A DNA stretch of 51,298 nt from Amphimedon queenslandica (Eukaryota; Porifera; Demospongiae; Haplosclerida; Niphatidae): assembly GCF_000090795.2 (NCBI RefSeq), contig NW_003546246.1, positions 320,512 through 371,809 of the forward strand, in the 5' to 3' direction. Below are positions 1-12,632 of the stretch, piece by piece. Under the pieces are notes generated by a model, which did not search any database, was not told the DNA's origin, and was given only the letters and a program-made list of their open reading frames with translations. A program made the translations under genes and the position numbers. Each line of letters starts with the position of its first letter. The first letter of the stretch is position 1.

Positions 1-1848
1 ACTCATGGCGTATTCTTCTGAAGGAGCATAATGGTCAGTGCATCCACTGATACTACAATGCACATCAGCTCCACCTAATTCCTCAGAGTTGATGGACTCC
101 CCAGTAGCAGCCTGTACACAACAATCAATTTGATGTTAGTAAACAAAATAATTTCATTAATTACAAAAAAGAAAGGGACTAACACAATAACTTTGTCTCG
201 GTCACACCTAATGATTCACATCCATATATACAGCCCACTAGTACACACAGATGCATGTGTTGTGTTCCTTCCGTTTGTGCATACCTTAACTAAAGGTGGT
301 CCCCCTAAATATAATGATCCAGAACCTTTCACAATAACAGCTTCATCACACATTGTAGGTATATAAGCCCCACCAGCTGTACATGGCCCACACACAACAG
401 CAATCTATAATCATATAAATATGTTTGATGATGTGAATAGAATAAAGTACGTTACTTGAGGTATACCCATTGATGAGAGAACAGCTTCATTTCTAAAGGA
501 TCTCCCACCATGCTCTTTGTCAGCATAAATATCAGCCTAAGTAGATTAAAGATTATATGTACAATGTATATGCATGTGTACATGTACATAAACAAGCATA
601 ATGTACATGTACGTGTAGAAACCAATGGTAAATACATGTACATGTACATGTACATAAACATACAATGTACATAATGTCGAAACTAATGATAAAGGAAAGT
701 GAAGACTATATTCTCATTTCCTCAACTGTGATAGTACATAGCAGCCACATAACTTTCCTTGTACAAGCTAGTATTGGCATTACATGCATAACATTTGGCA
801 ATATTTGTTAAAAGCATTGAATAACATACAAATGTAATTTATTAATAAATTAATGACATTAGAAATACATGTACATGTTGTGGAAAACACAGCAGTTTCT
901 AACAGAGCTCATAAAACTGGCACATTCACAGCTACATGTTGACATGATGAAAAAGAGAAATTCGAATGTGACTATATCCCACAGAGGAGCAATCAAAATG
1001 AACCAGACAGATACCACATCAAAGAGACTCTGATAACATGTTTGCAAAACTATAAACAACTCTTTATGTCTATATACAGACTCTAATTAAATTATTACCA
1101 AATTTTATCCATACAAATAGAAAAGTATACATGTACACTAATTGATTAATATGATACTGTTTTATTATTAAAGGACAAGGAGGACAGAGACCATTACCTT
1201 GGTATAACACACATAAAAGATATACATGTACATGTACTAGCAAAGTAAAAATGCAATGTACACGTACATGTACATGTATATGCCATATAGTAGTACCTGC
1301 AATGGAAGAAAAGCACCACCTGAATCAACCAGATAAATGCAGGGGAGTCTGTTCTCCATGGCTATTTCATGCACTCTTAATTGTTTCTTGACTGAAATGG
1401 GAAAAGCTGTCCCACCTTTAAATATCCAGTCATTCCCAGATATAATACAATACTTTCCCATTATTCTAGTAATTGCTGTAATTGTTCCAGCATTCCTGAT
1501 GGAACCATAAGGCAAATTGAGACCAGCTGTAGTGGATAGATACAGCAAAGGTGACCCATCATCACTGAGCAATTTAATGCGATCAAACACTGAAAGTTTT
1601 TTTGATCCTTCAGGAGCTTTTGCCGATAATACATTTTGACGTATTGTCTCCATCTTCTTGTAACAATTCATATTAATTTCAAAACTATCATTGTTGTCTT
1701 CATTAATATTATTGATTGAGTAGGCTGATGGTATGTGTGGAAAACTGCAGTTGTTAGATCTAGTGTCTTTACTGTCATGTAATTTCATGGAATGGGAAAT
1801 GCGTGATAGAGAACTAAGGTGAGAAATGGGTCTTCTTAATAGCATCAT
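1..1848 (-). CDS. MCCC2: methylcrotonoyl-CoA carboxylase beta-like (mitochondrial), 5' part of gene
   Basis: Biotin-dependent carboxyltransferase beta subunit, expected in the mitochondrial matrix in leucine breakdown. Exons on the minus strand: 1848-1297, 536-456, 404-285, and 111 to beyond position 1. All junctions are phase 0 with GT/AG ends. The N-terminus [18 protein letters not shown] is rich in Arg/Ser and lacks acids, as in a mitochondrial presequence; this is why I start at 1848 and not at the in-frame ATG at 1869. Family blocks seen in order: [122 protein letters not shown]. These fit the MCCC2 N-terminal carboxyltransferase half best; a propionyl-CoA carboxylase beta paralogue is less likely. 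The segment between the presequence and the domain (about residues 20-60) is shorter than usual, and FLPLQ replaces the usual LPRQ. The C-terminal half lies off the window. Confidence 0.8.
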
Positions 1849-2006
1849 ACTAAAGAAATCTAAATACAATTATAAAGGCCAGCAAATACACCACTTTACC
1901 TTATCATTGAGTTATCAAGTATAGTAAGCACCGCCTACACCCGCCCAGCGCTGCTTAATAGCTAGCCCTGCCCCCTTCCCACACAAATAATCACATTTTT
2001 TTAAAC
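1849..2006. promoter_or_regulatory. bidirectional promoter, MCCC2-like / SLC35D
   Basis: 158 bp separate the two divergent start codons. The segment is locally C-rich against AT-rich surroundings, with CCGCC/CCCGCCC tracts at about 1931-1947 that resemble GC boxes. No TATA box is evident. Both 5' UTRs must also fit here. Confidence 0.5.
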
Positions 2007-5000
2007 ATGGCGGGTAACGTAGAAAGCCAGCAAGAGAAGAATCTGAACGAGCGATACAAATTAATGATGAAGCAAGTCGGAGCTTCCGTGTTTTTTGGAG
2101 TAATCTCCATTCTCATTGTTATGGTGAACAAGACCGTTCTCACCACATATCAGTAAATTCTAATTAAAGCCCAATGTTGTGTACTATTTTGACTATTTCA
2201 AGAATATTTTTAGATTGTGGAAAATGTCCTTTATACCTGTAACTAAAATGTAGTGACTATGATTGACACTACAATAGTCTTATGACTGGGAATTTCTACT
2301 TTACTTTAGTAGGATGGATATTTTTTGTGGGTTGTGGGCTGGATGATGTTACATGTATGTGGGTGGCTGCTAGCCTACCTAGTTTAGACATGTACACTTG
2401 CATGTATGCATAGCTGTATCCCTGGAGTCATATTATTGGTAAAATTGATTTTTGACGAATTTTCCATTACTAAAGCATATATCCAACTTTCCTTGCATAC
2501 TTGTAGCTGAATGACAGTTTTTCTAAGAAAATAATCATGCTACACTATTGACACAGGATCTCATTGTGACTTATATGACAAAAAGTTTCCATGAAAGGAG
2601 ATAATAGCATTGCCATGATTATAGTACATGCACATGTGCATACATGTGTACATGTACATTGTGTATTTTACAATATTCTTATTTGAACTACATCTACATG
2701 TAAGTGACATTAACTGTTAAATAGATGATTTTCCCTTTCTTTGCATTCATAATTTACACATGGTTCAGCTGATTTTTTTCGCTAGGTTTCTGAGCATGTG
2801 TAGCTTATTTACATGTGCATGTACATGTCCATGAAGAGCATAGAAAGTTTGCTTCAGTGACTTAACGTTTGGTAAATTTGGCAAAATTGCAATCACCAAA
2901 CCTTTTAATAAGAATTTTGCTTCATCTTATGCTCCAATTTTTTCTCCCATACATTATTCACACCTCATTTTGCATTTTGCTGCTAGATTGATATTTAGTG
3001 TGTTTATTATGATATGGTTTTGTTCATTATTAATGAATTTATTGAAAAATAGATTCCACTGTAAGTTCTCATTGGTTGCTTCATTAACATGCATGTAATA
3101 TGTATGGGCCATGGGGTATGGGGTAATGAAGTACATGTACACTATGCATTCAATCTCTTTTGTAATGTCAGTTTTTGTCCTTTTCCTGGTTATTTTTGCA
3201 ACATGCCTTTCAGTTTTTAGGGAAGTGTCCAAATGGTTGACGTGTGTTATTACATGAGCAAGCACTGTTTATTTTATCTGTGCAGAATGTATGCATGCAG
3301 TTCTTTTCCTTTTCTATCTTGATGTACATGTGCATGTACATGTACATTACGTATCTACATGTACATGTACATGTAATATCTTTGTCATTGCAGCTCATAT
3401 GTACAGTGTATGTACGTGTACGTGTATCAAGGACTATAAATTTTTACATGCGTACATGTACATGCATGTATGTATACAAATGTATGTTGAAGTGACACTT
3501 ATAATGTATAACGATGCTTTAAAGTATTTCCTTTCCTGTGCTTCCTGCTTTCGTGTACTTGATACATATACATTGTAGATGCAGTTTATCTCTCCTATTT
3601 TCTCAAAACTGAATGACCAATTTTATTTTGCAATGCCTTTCTAAAAGCATGGTGTTTTTTAGTTTATTTATTTTTTGTTTTCACTTGAGAAATGTGTGGT
3701 ACGTGCTAAATGTAGTCTTATTTTTAAAATAAAATTATTATGCTATGCAATTTTGTTGGGTTACCTAATTGTGTTGTATCACTAACACTGGATCTGCATA
3801 TAACAGTTAATTATGATTGTTTGTTACATATTCCACACCCTTATTGTTGTGGGCAATTCATTATTTTGCTAGTGCATGTACTTTTATGAACTTGAGAGTA
3901 GTAACAGAATCAGTCTCAGGTTTCTTTATCTCTCTGTGCTCTTGTCTGGCTTCATTCTTTTGTGATGATCACTTAGAAGCCAGACAGCATGAGTGTATTA
4001 GCATAAGTCTTCTTATGACTTGTAGGGTTTTTGTTTAAATTGGTGTGTCTAGATGACATAGGGCATGTTGTGACTTATGCTTGATGGTACTAGTGAGTTT
4101 TGTTTCCATTTACTTTGTAGGGGGTAGGTGGGTTATATCCTGTGTTCCTCTTATACTCCACATGGAGGCTTAACAAATACATTTTGATTAATGCAACTCT
4201 GGGCACATAAGATTTCACTTGTCATTTCCTTAAAATTGTTACCGGCTATACATGTATGTTTTGTTTAGTTTATATTTCGTTTGTTATGATTGTTAGTCTA
4301 TGTTATCCACTATCGATCTTTCCCTTTAGTTTTCCATCATTTCAAGTGGTTGGTCTTGGACAGGTAAGAGTATAATGACATTCTTGTTGTCTATTATCTT
4401 ATTGGCTCCAGATAGTAGCTATTATATTTGTTGCTCAAACAGCCAAGATGGCTGGACTAGTCACATTTCCTGATTTAAGTAAAGACCAGGTGGTTAAGGT
4501 AGGTCCTTTGTAGATGCATAAATAGGAAATGAAAATATGCTTGTCCTGCCAAATGGTTAAGACATTAGGTGGTGCTTTACTGGTACTGGGACTTGGAGAC
4601 TGGCAGAAGCCTTTTCTTAGAAGTCACCTTTTTGATATATCCAAACCAAATCCCACAATGACCCTCCCATTACACCTGTTTTACTGAGCATAGTCATGCT
4701 AAATATATATTTATGTATTATCTAACTTGAGCCTGTGTTCTCTTTGTGTAGGTTTTTCCGTTACCAATTTTTTATATTCTTAATCTAATATTTGGCCTTG
4801 GCAGTACGCAAAAATTAAGGTCAGTCGTCTATAGGCTATAGTCATGGCTTACATTGTGATTCACATGCGTGTATACAAATTTTACACTATAACCGTACTC
4901 TAATGTTTGTGTAACATTACTATTATATTTATATTTCATTTTATTTGTTGTTAAAAATGTATTTTTGTTCTATTGTGCTTATGGCTAGATGCAGTACTGA

Positions 5001-8000
5001 CCTCAATTAGAGTGTGTTTTTAAAGGTTTCACTGTATGTAGTATGAAGTTGTATGTTGTATTAGACAAAAGGCCACTGTCTGCATTATAGGCTATACAAT
5101 ATACCTCTTCTAAGAATAATACTAGCTGCAGTCTGTATGTGACCTAATCTTTATATTGAACTCTAACCTTATGTCATATTGTACTGTTGCTACCGTAAAA
5201 TCTAGCAGATACAAATTACGTACACATGCTGACATGTAGTACATGTACATGTACATGTACATTTGGAATCAAATATACTGTACACAAATATAGTGTACAT
5301 GTATATGTGCAAAATATGGCATTTCTGGCTGTATTTTTTCTTTTATGGTCCATTCATTAAAGTTAAGTGTCTCAAATAAAAGCCTCTCATTATGCTTACA
5401 ACTCAAGACTACTATTACTACTGTATGTTTATACTGCTTTTGAAAGATCGTCAAACTAGTTGCTTCATGATATGTTTGTTGCCAACAATTATTCTGACTG
5501 AGGTGGTTGCCAATATTATTATGTGTATGCATCATGTTTAAAGGATATTACGAGTTGTACCAGCGTCGCCCGTTCTTAGAATAACAACTAATGATATGAT
5601 TATATTTACATGGTAGGCAAAAATGATGACTTTTCATGTATCTGCTGTTGTAAAATTTATGAACGTTTAGTGTATAACTGTGTCTTTGTAGTGTAGTCTA
5701 CATGTATTGATTGTCTTATTATCAGTTGTAGTTCTACTGTAGCTGCATGTCCTTCATGTGCTTTTATCGCAAATGTACATGTACGTGTATTTGCTTGTAC
5801 AACGTATGCATGTGTATATATTTTTGTCATAATTACGATTAACAATTCTAACAATAATAATAAAAAATGATTATTGTAGTGGCGTGATGTGTATGTCTGT
5901 GTGGTACACATTGTGATTATGATAGTATTTGTTTGGCTTGTACTACTAGTGAACAATACACATGTGATAGTGTTAATTGTACTACCGATAAAAGTGTATA
6001 AATGTAACTTTGTGCTTCTATCAATTCATTTGAAGTGCGAACATGATATGGTATGATTGTACGTACGGCGTAATTAAATAATCTTACATTATCTTATATC
6101 ATCTTTTTGTTTTAGTATTCCTATGTTCACTGTCCTACGTCGATTCACACTCATATTTGTGTCTCTGGGACAGATTTATTTGCTCAAGTAAGCACATGTA
6201 ACCTATGTGTGTATGTTAGCTCCAGACACCATTCAGACAATTTTAAATTAATTATTACACTGTGTGTGTGTTTATCTGTTTAATGGGATACATGTTTTGT
6301 CTACCTATGCACTTTCTTAATATTGTAAGCCGTTAATTGTTTATTTTTTGCTAGTAAACGAGAATCTTTTGGAGTTAATGTCACTCTTGTTCTCATGATT
6401 CTTGGAGCTTTTGTTGCTGCTTTGTAAGTTATTTTATACATTGTGGCACATGATTACTTTATTAGAAAAGTAAATCTGTTAATTAGGTGTTTAGTGCTAA
6501 TACTGTGTACTGTTTTGTATTTGTAGTGTGTATTTTTAGTTTGTTGGGTATCATAAAGTTGGTCATTTGTTTGTATAGCGTCAGGTATTGTGGTGATCAT
6601 ATTCATGTACTGAATTTTGATTGTATGTTTTTTCTACTAACCATTTAGTTTATTTAGTGGCCATGTCTCATCATAACTTCATGTTTTATATGTATGCATA
6701 GTGACTCATTAATTAGGAGTTGAAGTACATCTACATGTACACCTGTACATGTAATTACATCATGACTGAACTCTATGATGCTCTAGCTATAAAGGAGACG
6801 TGTAGTTAGTGTAGATGCATATTGTACTATGCTGTCTATCCTCAGAAGATTTCTGTAATATTGTATTAGCTTGTTGATATTTAATATTCTTATGTTAATT
6901 ATAGCGAGTAGTATAATGTGTAATTATTTATGCTGCCAATTTTAGCTAATGTTAATCATTCCAGGCCAATTTGTTTTTTAAGTTATTGTAATGTGGGATA
7001 TGAAATTGCATTTTGTGGTGATGCATGGAGACTGGGCATGTACAGGACTTGTATTTTTGATGTTCATGCATGTGCCTTTGTGTGCATTCTTTGTAAGGGA
7101 GGGAAAGAGTTATTAAGTAGGAATTAGGTGTGACTCCTATGGAGCAGCCACAAGTAATAGCCCCATAAAACATTACCAGGATGGCAGTATTGCTGGAATT
7201 CTGAGAATTAGAGTAGACCAGATGGAGCATTTTGAGTAAAAGGCGTACCTACATGTATCCACACCTTATCAGCACTACATGTATTATGACACAGCTGACC
7301 ACCACTAATAGTCACTCCTACTGCTGCCTTTGTATCTTGATGACATTTAAAAGTCTATAGTATTGCTTGTGTATAATAATAATAATCTATAGACAATGCT
7401 ATCTACTTGTTTTGTAGGAAGCATGATAGTATACTATAATTATTACTCTACAAATTATATTTCTTGTACTACATGTACATGTACATGTACATGTGTATGA
7501 TGCGTACACATCTGTTTCTATATGACTTGTAGTATTACTTTAATTATTTATGCATCTATATGCTACTATTCTTGCTGTTTAAAGTGAGTTCTTGTAATTT
7601 GTACTTCTCAGTTAGTCAGTAGTAAATGTAGTCACATTATGCTCATTTGCTCATTATTTAACTTGTACATGTGGTTTGATAGATACATTTTAAGTCCTTA
7701 TTTCTACTTTATTGTTATCAGTATACAAGAGAATGCAAATAGGAAACTACAAGGTATAACCACTATTCTTTATGGTGGTCAATAGTTCATTTTTTGTCCT
7801 TTTTGTCATTGTTCATTGTTATGCATGTACAATGTATATCATGCCTGTACATATCTTACTATTTTTTTCTAGGGATGATTTGGCTTTTGATGTCATCGGT
7901 TATACTTATGTCATTATCAATGATGTTGCATCTGCTGCTAACAGTAAGTATAGCCCTCACTCTAAATGTATTTTGTATACTTGTATGTATGTATTTATAT

Positions 8001-10386
8001 TATAATGTGAATTACATGTATGTCAGAAAGTGCAGTATATGTTATTTCTATTTAAAGGTTTACATTTGTATTTTAGTTTAAGGCTTTCTTTCTTATGTGT
8101 ATATAGTTTAAAGCTCCATACTATTTATTTAATAAATAATTAGTTACATGTATGTTCTGTCTGTGTTCTGTACTTATCTCGTTAAATGATGCTCCAAAGT
8201 GGGAACATGCCCACAATTGTTACTTTCCTAGACTAACTATCTCTCTGTACCGAAGACTGTGTTAGTTACTGGGAGGATATGATTTTCTCACAAATAAACT
8301 TTATGTGTATACTTGTACATGTACACTACATGAACTTTTTTCTTCCTTCTCTTCCTTCTCTGTGTACTAATTACTTGTAGCTTTACCTGCAGTATGTACA
8401 TGTTGTACATATACATGTACCTGTTGTGTTTATTAATCTGCTTCAATGTATTATATTGTTATTTTTGTTTTTAGATTTGTACATAAAAAAGAAAACAAGT
8501 GGTGATGTAAGGAAGTACATACCATTAATTTTTTACAAATTTTTTGTTGCTTAGATGGGAAGTTATGAAATCCTGTTTTACAATGCATTGTTGGTTCTTG
8601 TACCAGCTGTCATTATTGCTGCCCTGACAGGAGAGTTACAAAAGGCATATGACTATGATCAATGGACTAACCCTCTCTTCCTTATTAACTTTTGTCTTTC
8701 TGCAGTGATGGGGTAAGATGCATACTACTGTTCAGATGGAATTATTGGCAAAGAGAATTTTGGAGACATCGATGGTTGATAGCTTAAGTTTTACTATGTG
8801 ACAAAACTGATAACGTGTTGCCAACTACTAGAAAGTTTTAATTTTGTCATTTTCCTGAAAGTCATCAAATTGCCAATTTAATGCTTCATCAAAATGTCCC
8901 TTTATACGGTACTAGCCTACTACAATCACCTTTCTCTACTATATGTTCCTATACAAAATGTGCATGTACATGTACATGTACGTGTATGTAGTATACCACA
9001 AATTAATTAGGTGGCTTCTATACTATTGCTGATTTACTTGTTCATGTAGATCATTATACTTTATCTGTTGTAGTTCATGAGTGCAATGTGTGTCGTAATA
9101 CCCACTATACCCTTATGCCAGCTTCATTTACTTATTGGTAGGAGTTGTTTATAATAATGACCAGTTGATATTTTGCATGTAGTAATAATTGGATTGGGGA
9201 TTTTTTGCAAGTTCATGTACGTGTGCATGTACATGTACATGTACATGCATTATTTGTCTTTTTGTACATGTTTTTATTGCTCCTACAGTTGTGAGAGGTA
9301 GTTGTAGCATTTAATTTACTCTTAAAGACTGATAGAGTGGAACAGGATATTGTGCTGCCCTTATAATTTGTATTTTCTTGGCTGTCTCATTTACTATTAG
9401 CATTCATAGTATTCATTGGTTTCTTGTGTGTAGGTTTGTGCTGATGTATTCACAGATTCTCTGTACTCAGCTTACATCTGCATTGACGATGGTGGTCGTA
9501 GGATGCATTAAAGTTAGCAAATTATTAATAATGAAACTTGCCGGTAATATTGTTAAATTGATGTACCAATAATGCTATTGTTGTCGATAGAAAGATTATA
9601 ACTTATACATTTATCAGAACTCATTCATGTATTTATTGCTGTGAAATGATCCATGGATAGTTATTTGTGGGATAGGCAATCAACAGTCATGGGTGCATTG
9701 CTATGCATATCAATTATGTTAACTCCCTTTGTCATCCTACCATTCTGCAAAGAGCCCTTGCCAGTTACTAAATGTTGTTGAATCTCACCACAAGACAATC
9801 AGTTTGGTAGTTTGGCAAATGTAGTTTGTGGAATTTTGTTTTAGATTGTTAATCTTTGGTCTGAATAGCAATAACTGTGTATTTAAGCTTGTGAGTCTTG
9901 AGGGTGATGTATTCTAAAGTAATAACATTATTCTTACATTTAGCAGGGCTTTTCATTAAAACTGACATCCTTTTGTTATATTTTTAGAACATAGTCGTGA
10001 CGTATGTTGGAATGTTCGTTGGAGGCGATTATGTGTATTCACTGGCAAACTTTATTGGAATTAATATTAGGTATGAAGGACGTTTTCAAATCTTATGTTG
10101 TGGTGTAATTTTGCAGAAGCTTGCGTGCTAAACTTTAAATTTAATGAAAGCTACATTAAATCCTTTAGCTGCATTACTATGATGTTGTATGTTGTACTTT
10201 CACTTGGCAGTAAAGACAGCAGATCTAGCTGTTTTACTCTAGAATTGTCTTAAGCTAACTATTACTTTTTGTTATAGTGTTGTGGCTAGTTTGGTCTACT
10301 CGGTAATTAAGTATCGTGAATCTGTCAGTAATCGTTCAAAACCAGCAACTAGTGAAGAAAATACCAGTACCGCTCCAAGAAAATAA
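2007..10386 (+). CDS. SLC35D: SLC35D-type UDP-sugar transporter
   Basis: Golgi/ER nucleotide-sugar antiporter of the drug/metabolite transporter superfamily; SLC35D members carry UDP-GlcA, UDP-GalNAc, UDP-GlcNAc or related sugars. Twelve exons: 2007-2152, 4330-4363, 4412-4498, 4752-4819, 6116-6187, 6355-6423, 7873-7943, 8475-8506, 8555-8712, 9434-9512, 9988-10070, 10278-10386, giving 335 residues. Family motifs in order: VMVNKTVLTTY, VVGLGQ, FPLPIFYILNLIFGLGSTQK, MFTVLRRFTLIFVSLGQ, LGAFVAAL, DDLAFDVIGYTYVIINDVAS, LYIKKK, YEILFYNALLVLVPA, LCTQLTSALTMVVVGCIK, GGDYVYSLANFIGIN. About ten hydrophobic segments are present and the tail is hydrophilic. The specific sugar cannot be told from sequence alone. 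Introns 1 (2.2 kb) and 4 (1.3 kb) hold only AT-rich DNA and TACATG repeats. Confidence 0.93.
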
Positions 10387-10406
10387 CATTATTTACATGT
10401 TATTGC

Positions 10407-10408
<2 letters not shown>

Positions 10409-10448
<40 letters not shown>

Positions 10449-10540
10449 GCCTGGTATCAGTATTTCTATTACTATTGCTATTATTATTATTACTAGTATT
10501 ATTATTGTTGTTGTTATTGTTACTATTATTATTATGCACA
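10409..10540. repeat. TAT/ATT trinucleotide microsatellite
   Basis: An almost pure run of TAT triplets (about 10409-10448) decays into interrupted ATT/TTG triplets up to about 10540. It starts about 25 bp after the SLC35D stop codon and so probably lies in its 3' UTR. The rest of the gap before NFI (10541-10761) shows nothing recognisable. Confidence 0.9.
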
Positions 10541-10761
10541 CTGCTTTTAGTTTTGTGGTACATTTATGCATGATAGTGGTACACTGTAATTTCCTAAGAA
10601 TTAACATGAATTTTTAGACAACGGAAATTAAACATTATGATGGTTTCTATTGTTCTTGTGTAAACAATAAGCAGAGTACTTAAGTGTCTGCGGGGCTATC
10701 ATTGTTACTAGAACGCCTATTTGCAGACATCGCAGAGAAGTTGAGCAGAGAACAAGACATC

Positions 10762-12632
10762 ATGTCTGATATGAGAAACTGGTCCTTGATTCAACAAAGT
10801 GCTAAGCAAGCAGGAGCTGTAGCAGGTAGTGCAGCAGTACTGGACGATGCCTCAGAATACAAGACGGTGAGTTTAATGTGGGCTGTGTAAATTATATTAG
10901 ATCTTTGTTGTGTTAATTTGTGCAGGACCAGCAGCGCCAGTTCATAGAAGCACTTCTTCCTCATGTTCGCTCTTTTGCCTTTACTTGGCTCAACCTTCAG
11001 GCTCGCAAAAGAAAGTTTTACAAGGACAACGACAGACGCATGACAATGGAGGAAGAACGGCACTGTAAGGACGAACTGGATTCCGAGCCACCAGAGGTGA
11101 AGAGAAAGTGGGCATCACAGTTGCTAGCAAAGCTCCGAAAGGACATCAGACCTGAGCACAGAGACTATTTTGTCAAAGCAATCACAGGTGAAGTTCAGCC
11201 ATGTTGTGTTCTCTCTACACCGGACCAGAAAGGGAAGATGAGGAGAATCGACTGTCTGAGACAAGCAGACAAGGTCTGGCGTTTGGATCTGGTTATGGCT
11301 ATACTCTTTCATGCATTTCCACTTGAATCTACGGACGGGGAAAGGCTGGGGAAAGTGGTAGAATGCCGTAACCCAGCTCTCTGTGTTCAGCCTCATCACA
11401 TACAAGTGACCGTCAAGGAACTGGACTTGTATCTTTCTAACTTCGTTTGTCCCCAAGGTATGTACAAAGCATACTTTTCCACGTGTCTAACATATCATCC
11501 AGCTGTAATAACAGTATTCATTGTGTTTCTCTCTCCCCACAGGCATTCGTCCTGAGGACATCAAAAAAGAAAGGGAGCATTCCTTAAGAAATTTGCATGT
11601 CAAAGGTGCCTACTCTGCACAAGAATTATTTGATCAGCACAGAAGTAAGTCTATTGCATTGCATGGTGTAAATTTTACTATTTATTATTACACTCTAGTT
11701 CCTATTACTAATGCCACGAGTTTTGTATCTTATTGCTACCATCCATACACACGCAAAAGGCAAATACCTGCATACGGAGATCACTTTACATCACAAGACT
11801 GGTACGCATCACAAGCACTCTCTTACTCTAAAGCCATCAAAATGGAGCCATCCTCCACCACATATTGTTATGCTAATGACACTACTGGTGTTGCAGCAAT
11901 GCATCCTCACGCTTCAGCTGTCTATCCTAGCCCAGCATCAATAGATCCCTACACTGGTCATCACTACATTGCTGCTGCTAGCTATGTACAGAGCTCACAA
12001 TATTGCAGTAATCCGGGAATCGATTCATCATATCAACCTTCTGCTAGTAATGGTACTGGTTATTCAATGATTCAATATGTACCTCCTAGCCTGGCAACAA
12101 GTGTGAGCCCGGTTCCAAGTCCTCAAGATGGCTCGACTTGTTTAAGCAATCCATTAACGCCACCTCATGACGAAAGTCTAAATATTCGAAATTCACCCTC
12201 AGCAAGCCCTTGCTCAGTTCAGGAAAGTGCTTATCAAAGCATAATTCCCATACAAACAATATCGGGGAGCATTCACTTGCCAGGTGAGATAGTTTAATTA
12301 CTTTTTTTGCAATTGCGTGAATCTAAGAGAAGTACTTTACGGTATTTGTCATCTTTTAGAATCCCCCATATCTGATTCAAGATCACCTGGAAAAGATACA
12401 GTACCATTAATAGGTATGTTGTTTCATTTACATGTAAATTTGCATGCTGTTGAAAACTATGAAATGTTTGTTTGCCTGACGAAGCCTTGTAAACAGTAAC
12501 ATGATACTCCAAACTGTAGCCCTAGAAGTAGGTGATGAATAGTGGATGATTAATCTTTGACTTTCCTTTATACTATACTATTTTTATTCCACTATAGACT
12601 CTTGGGATATGTCCTCCACTTCAGTCTATTAA
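10762..12632 (+). CDS. NFI: nuclear factor I (NFI/CTF) transcription factor
   Basis: Sequence-specific DNA-binding protein of the metazoan NFI family (NFIA/B/C/X-like), which binds TTGGC(N5)GCCAA sites as a dimer. Exons: 10762-10866, 10926-11457, 11543-11644, 11699-12283, 12360-12413, 12598-12632; 470 residues. The DNA-binding/dimerisation domain (about residues 40-215) is strongly conserved: [87 protein letters not shown]. The rest is Ser/Thr/Pro/Tyr-rich, like the NFI transactivation region, ending [11 protein letters not shown]. The start is the first in-frame ATG after a stop at 10681; an upstream 5' exon cannot be excluded. The third intron (11645-11698) is only 54 nt and a multiple of three, so its retention would also give an open frame. 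Confidence 0.93.

Noticed and set aside
3210-3578. Overlapping open frames on both strands rich in Cys-Thr / Met-Tyr repeats
   Set aside because: They arise from the TACATG hexamer, which lacks stops in several frames, and lie in intron 1 of SLC35D.
5657-5956. 99-codon minus-strand open frame
   Set aside because: Low-complexity composition within an SLC35D intron and no recognisable family or splice context.
7725-7752. Possible mini-exon (TATCAG acceptor, AAGGTATAA donor) in the SLC35D gene
   Set aside because: Including it would shift the frame of the following exon, which has the conserved DDLAFDVIGY motif.
10316-10573. Open frame with long poly-Ile and poly-Leu
   Set aside because: It is the out-of-frame reading of the SLC35D last exon plus the ATT microsatellite.
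11124-11456. 110-codon open frame antisense to the NFI DNA-binding exon
   Set aside because: Complement of a highly conserved coding exon, with no splice or family support.
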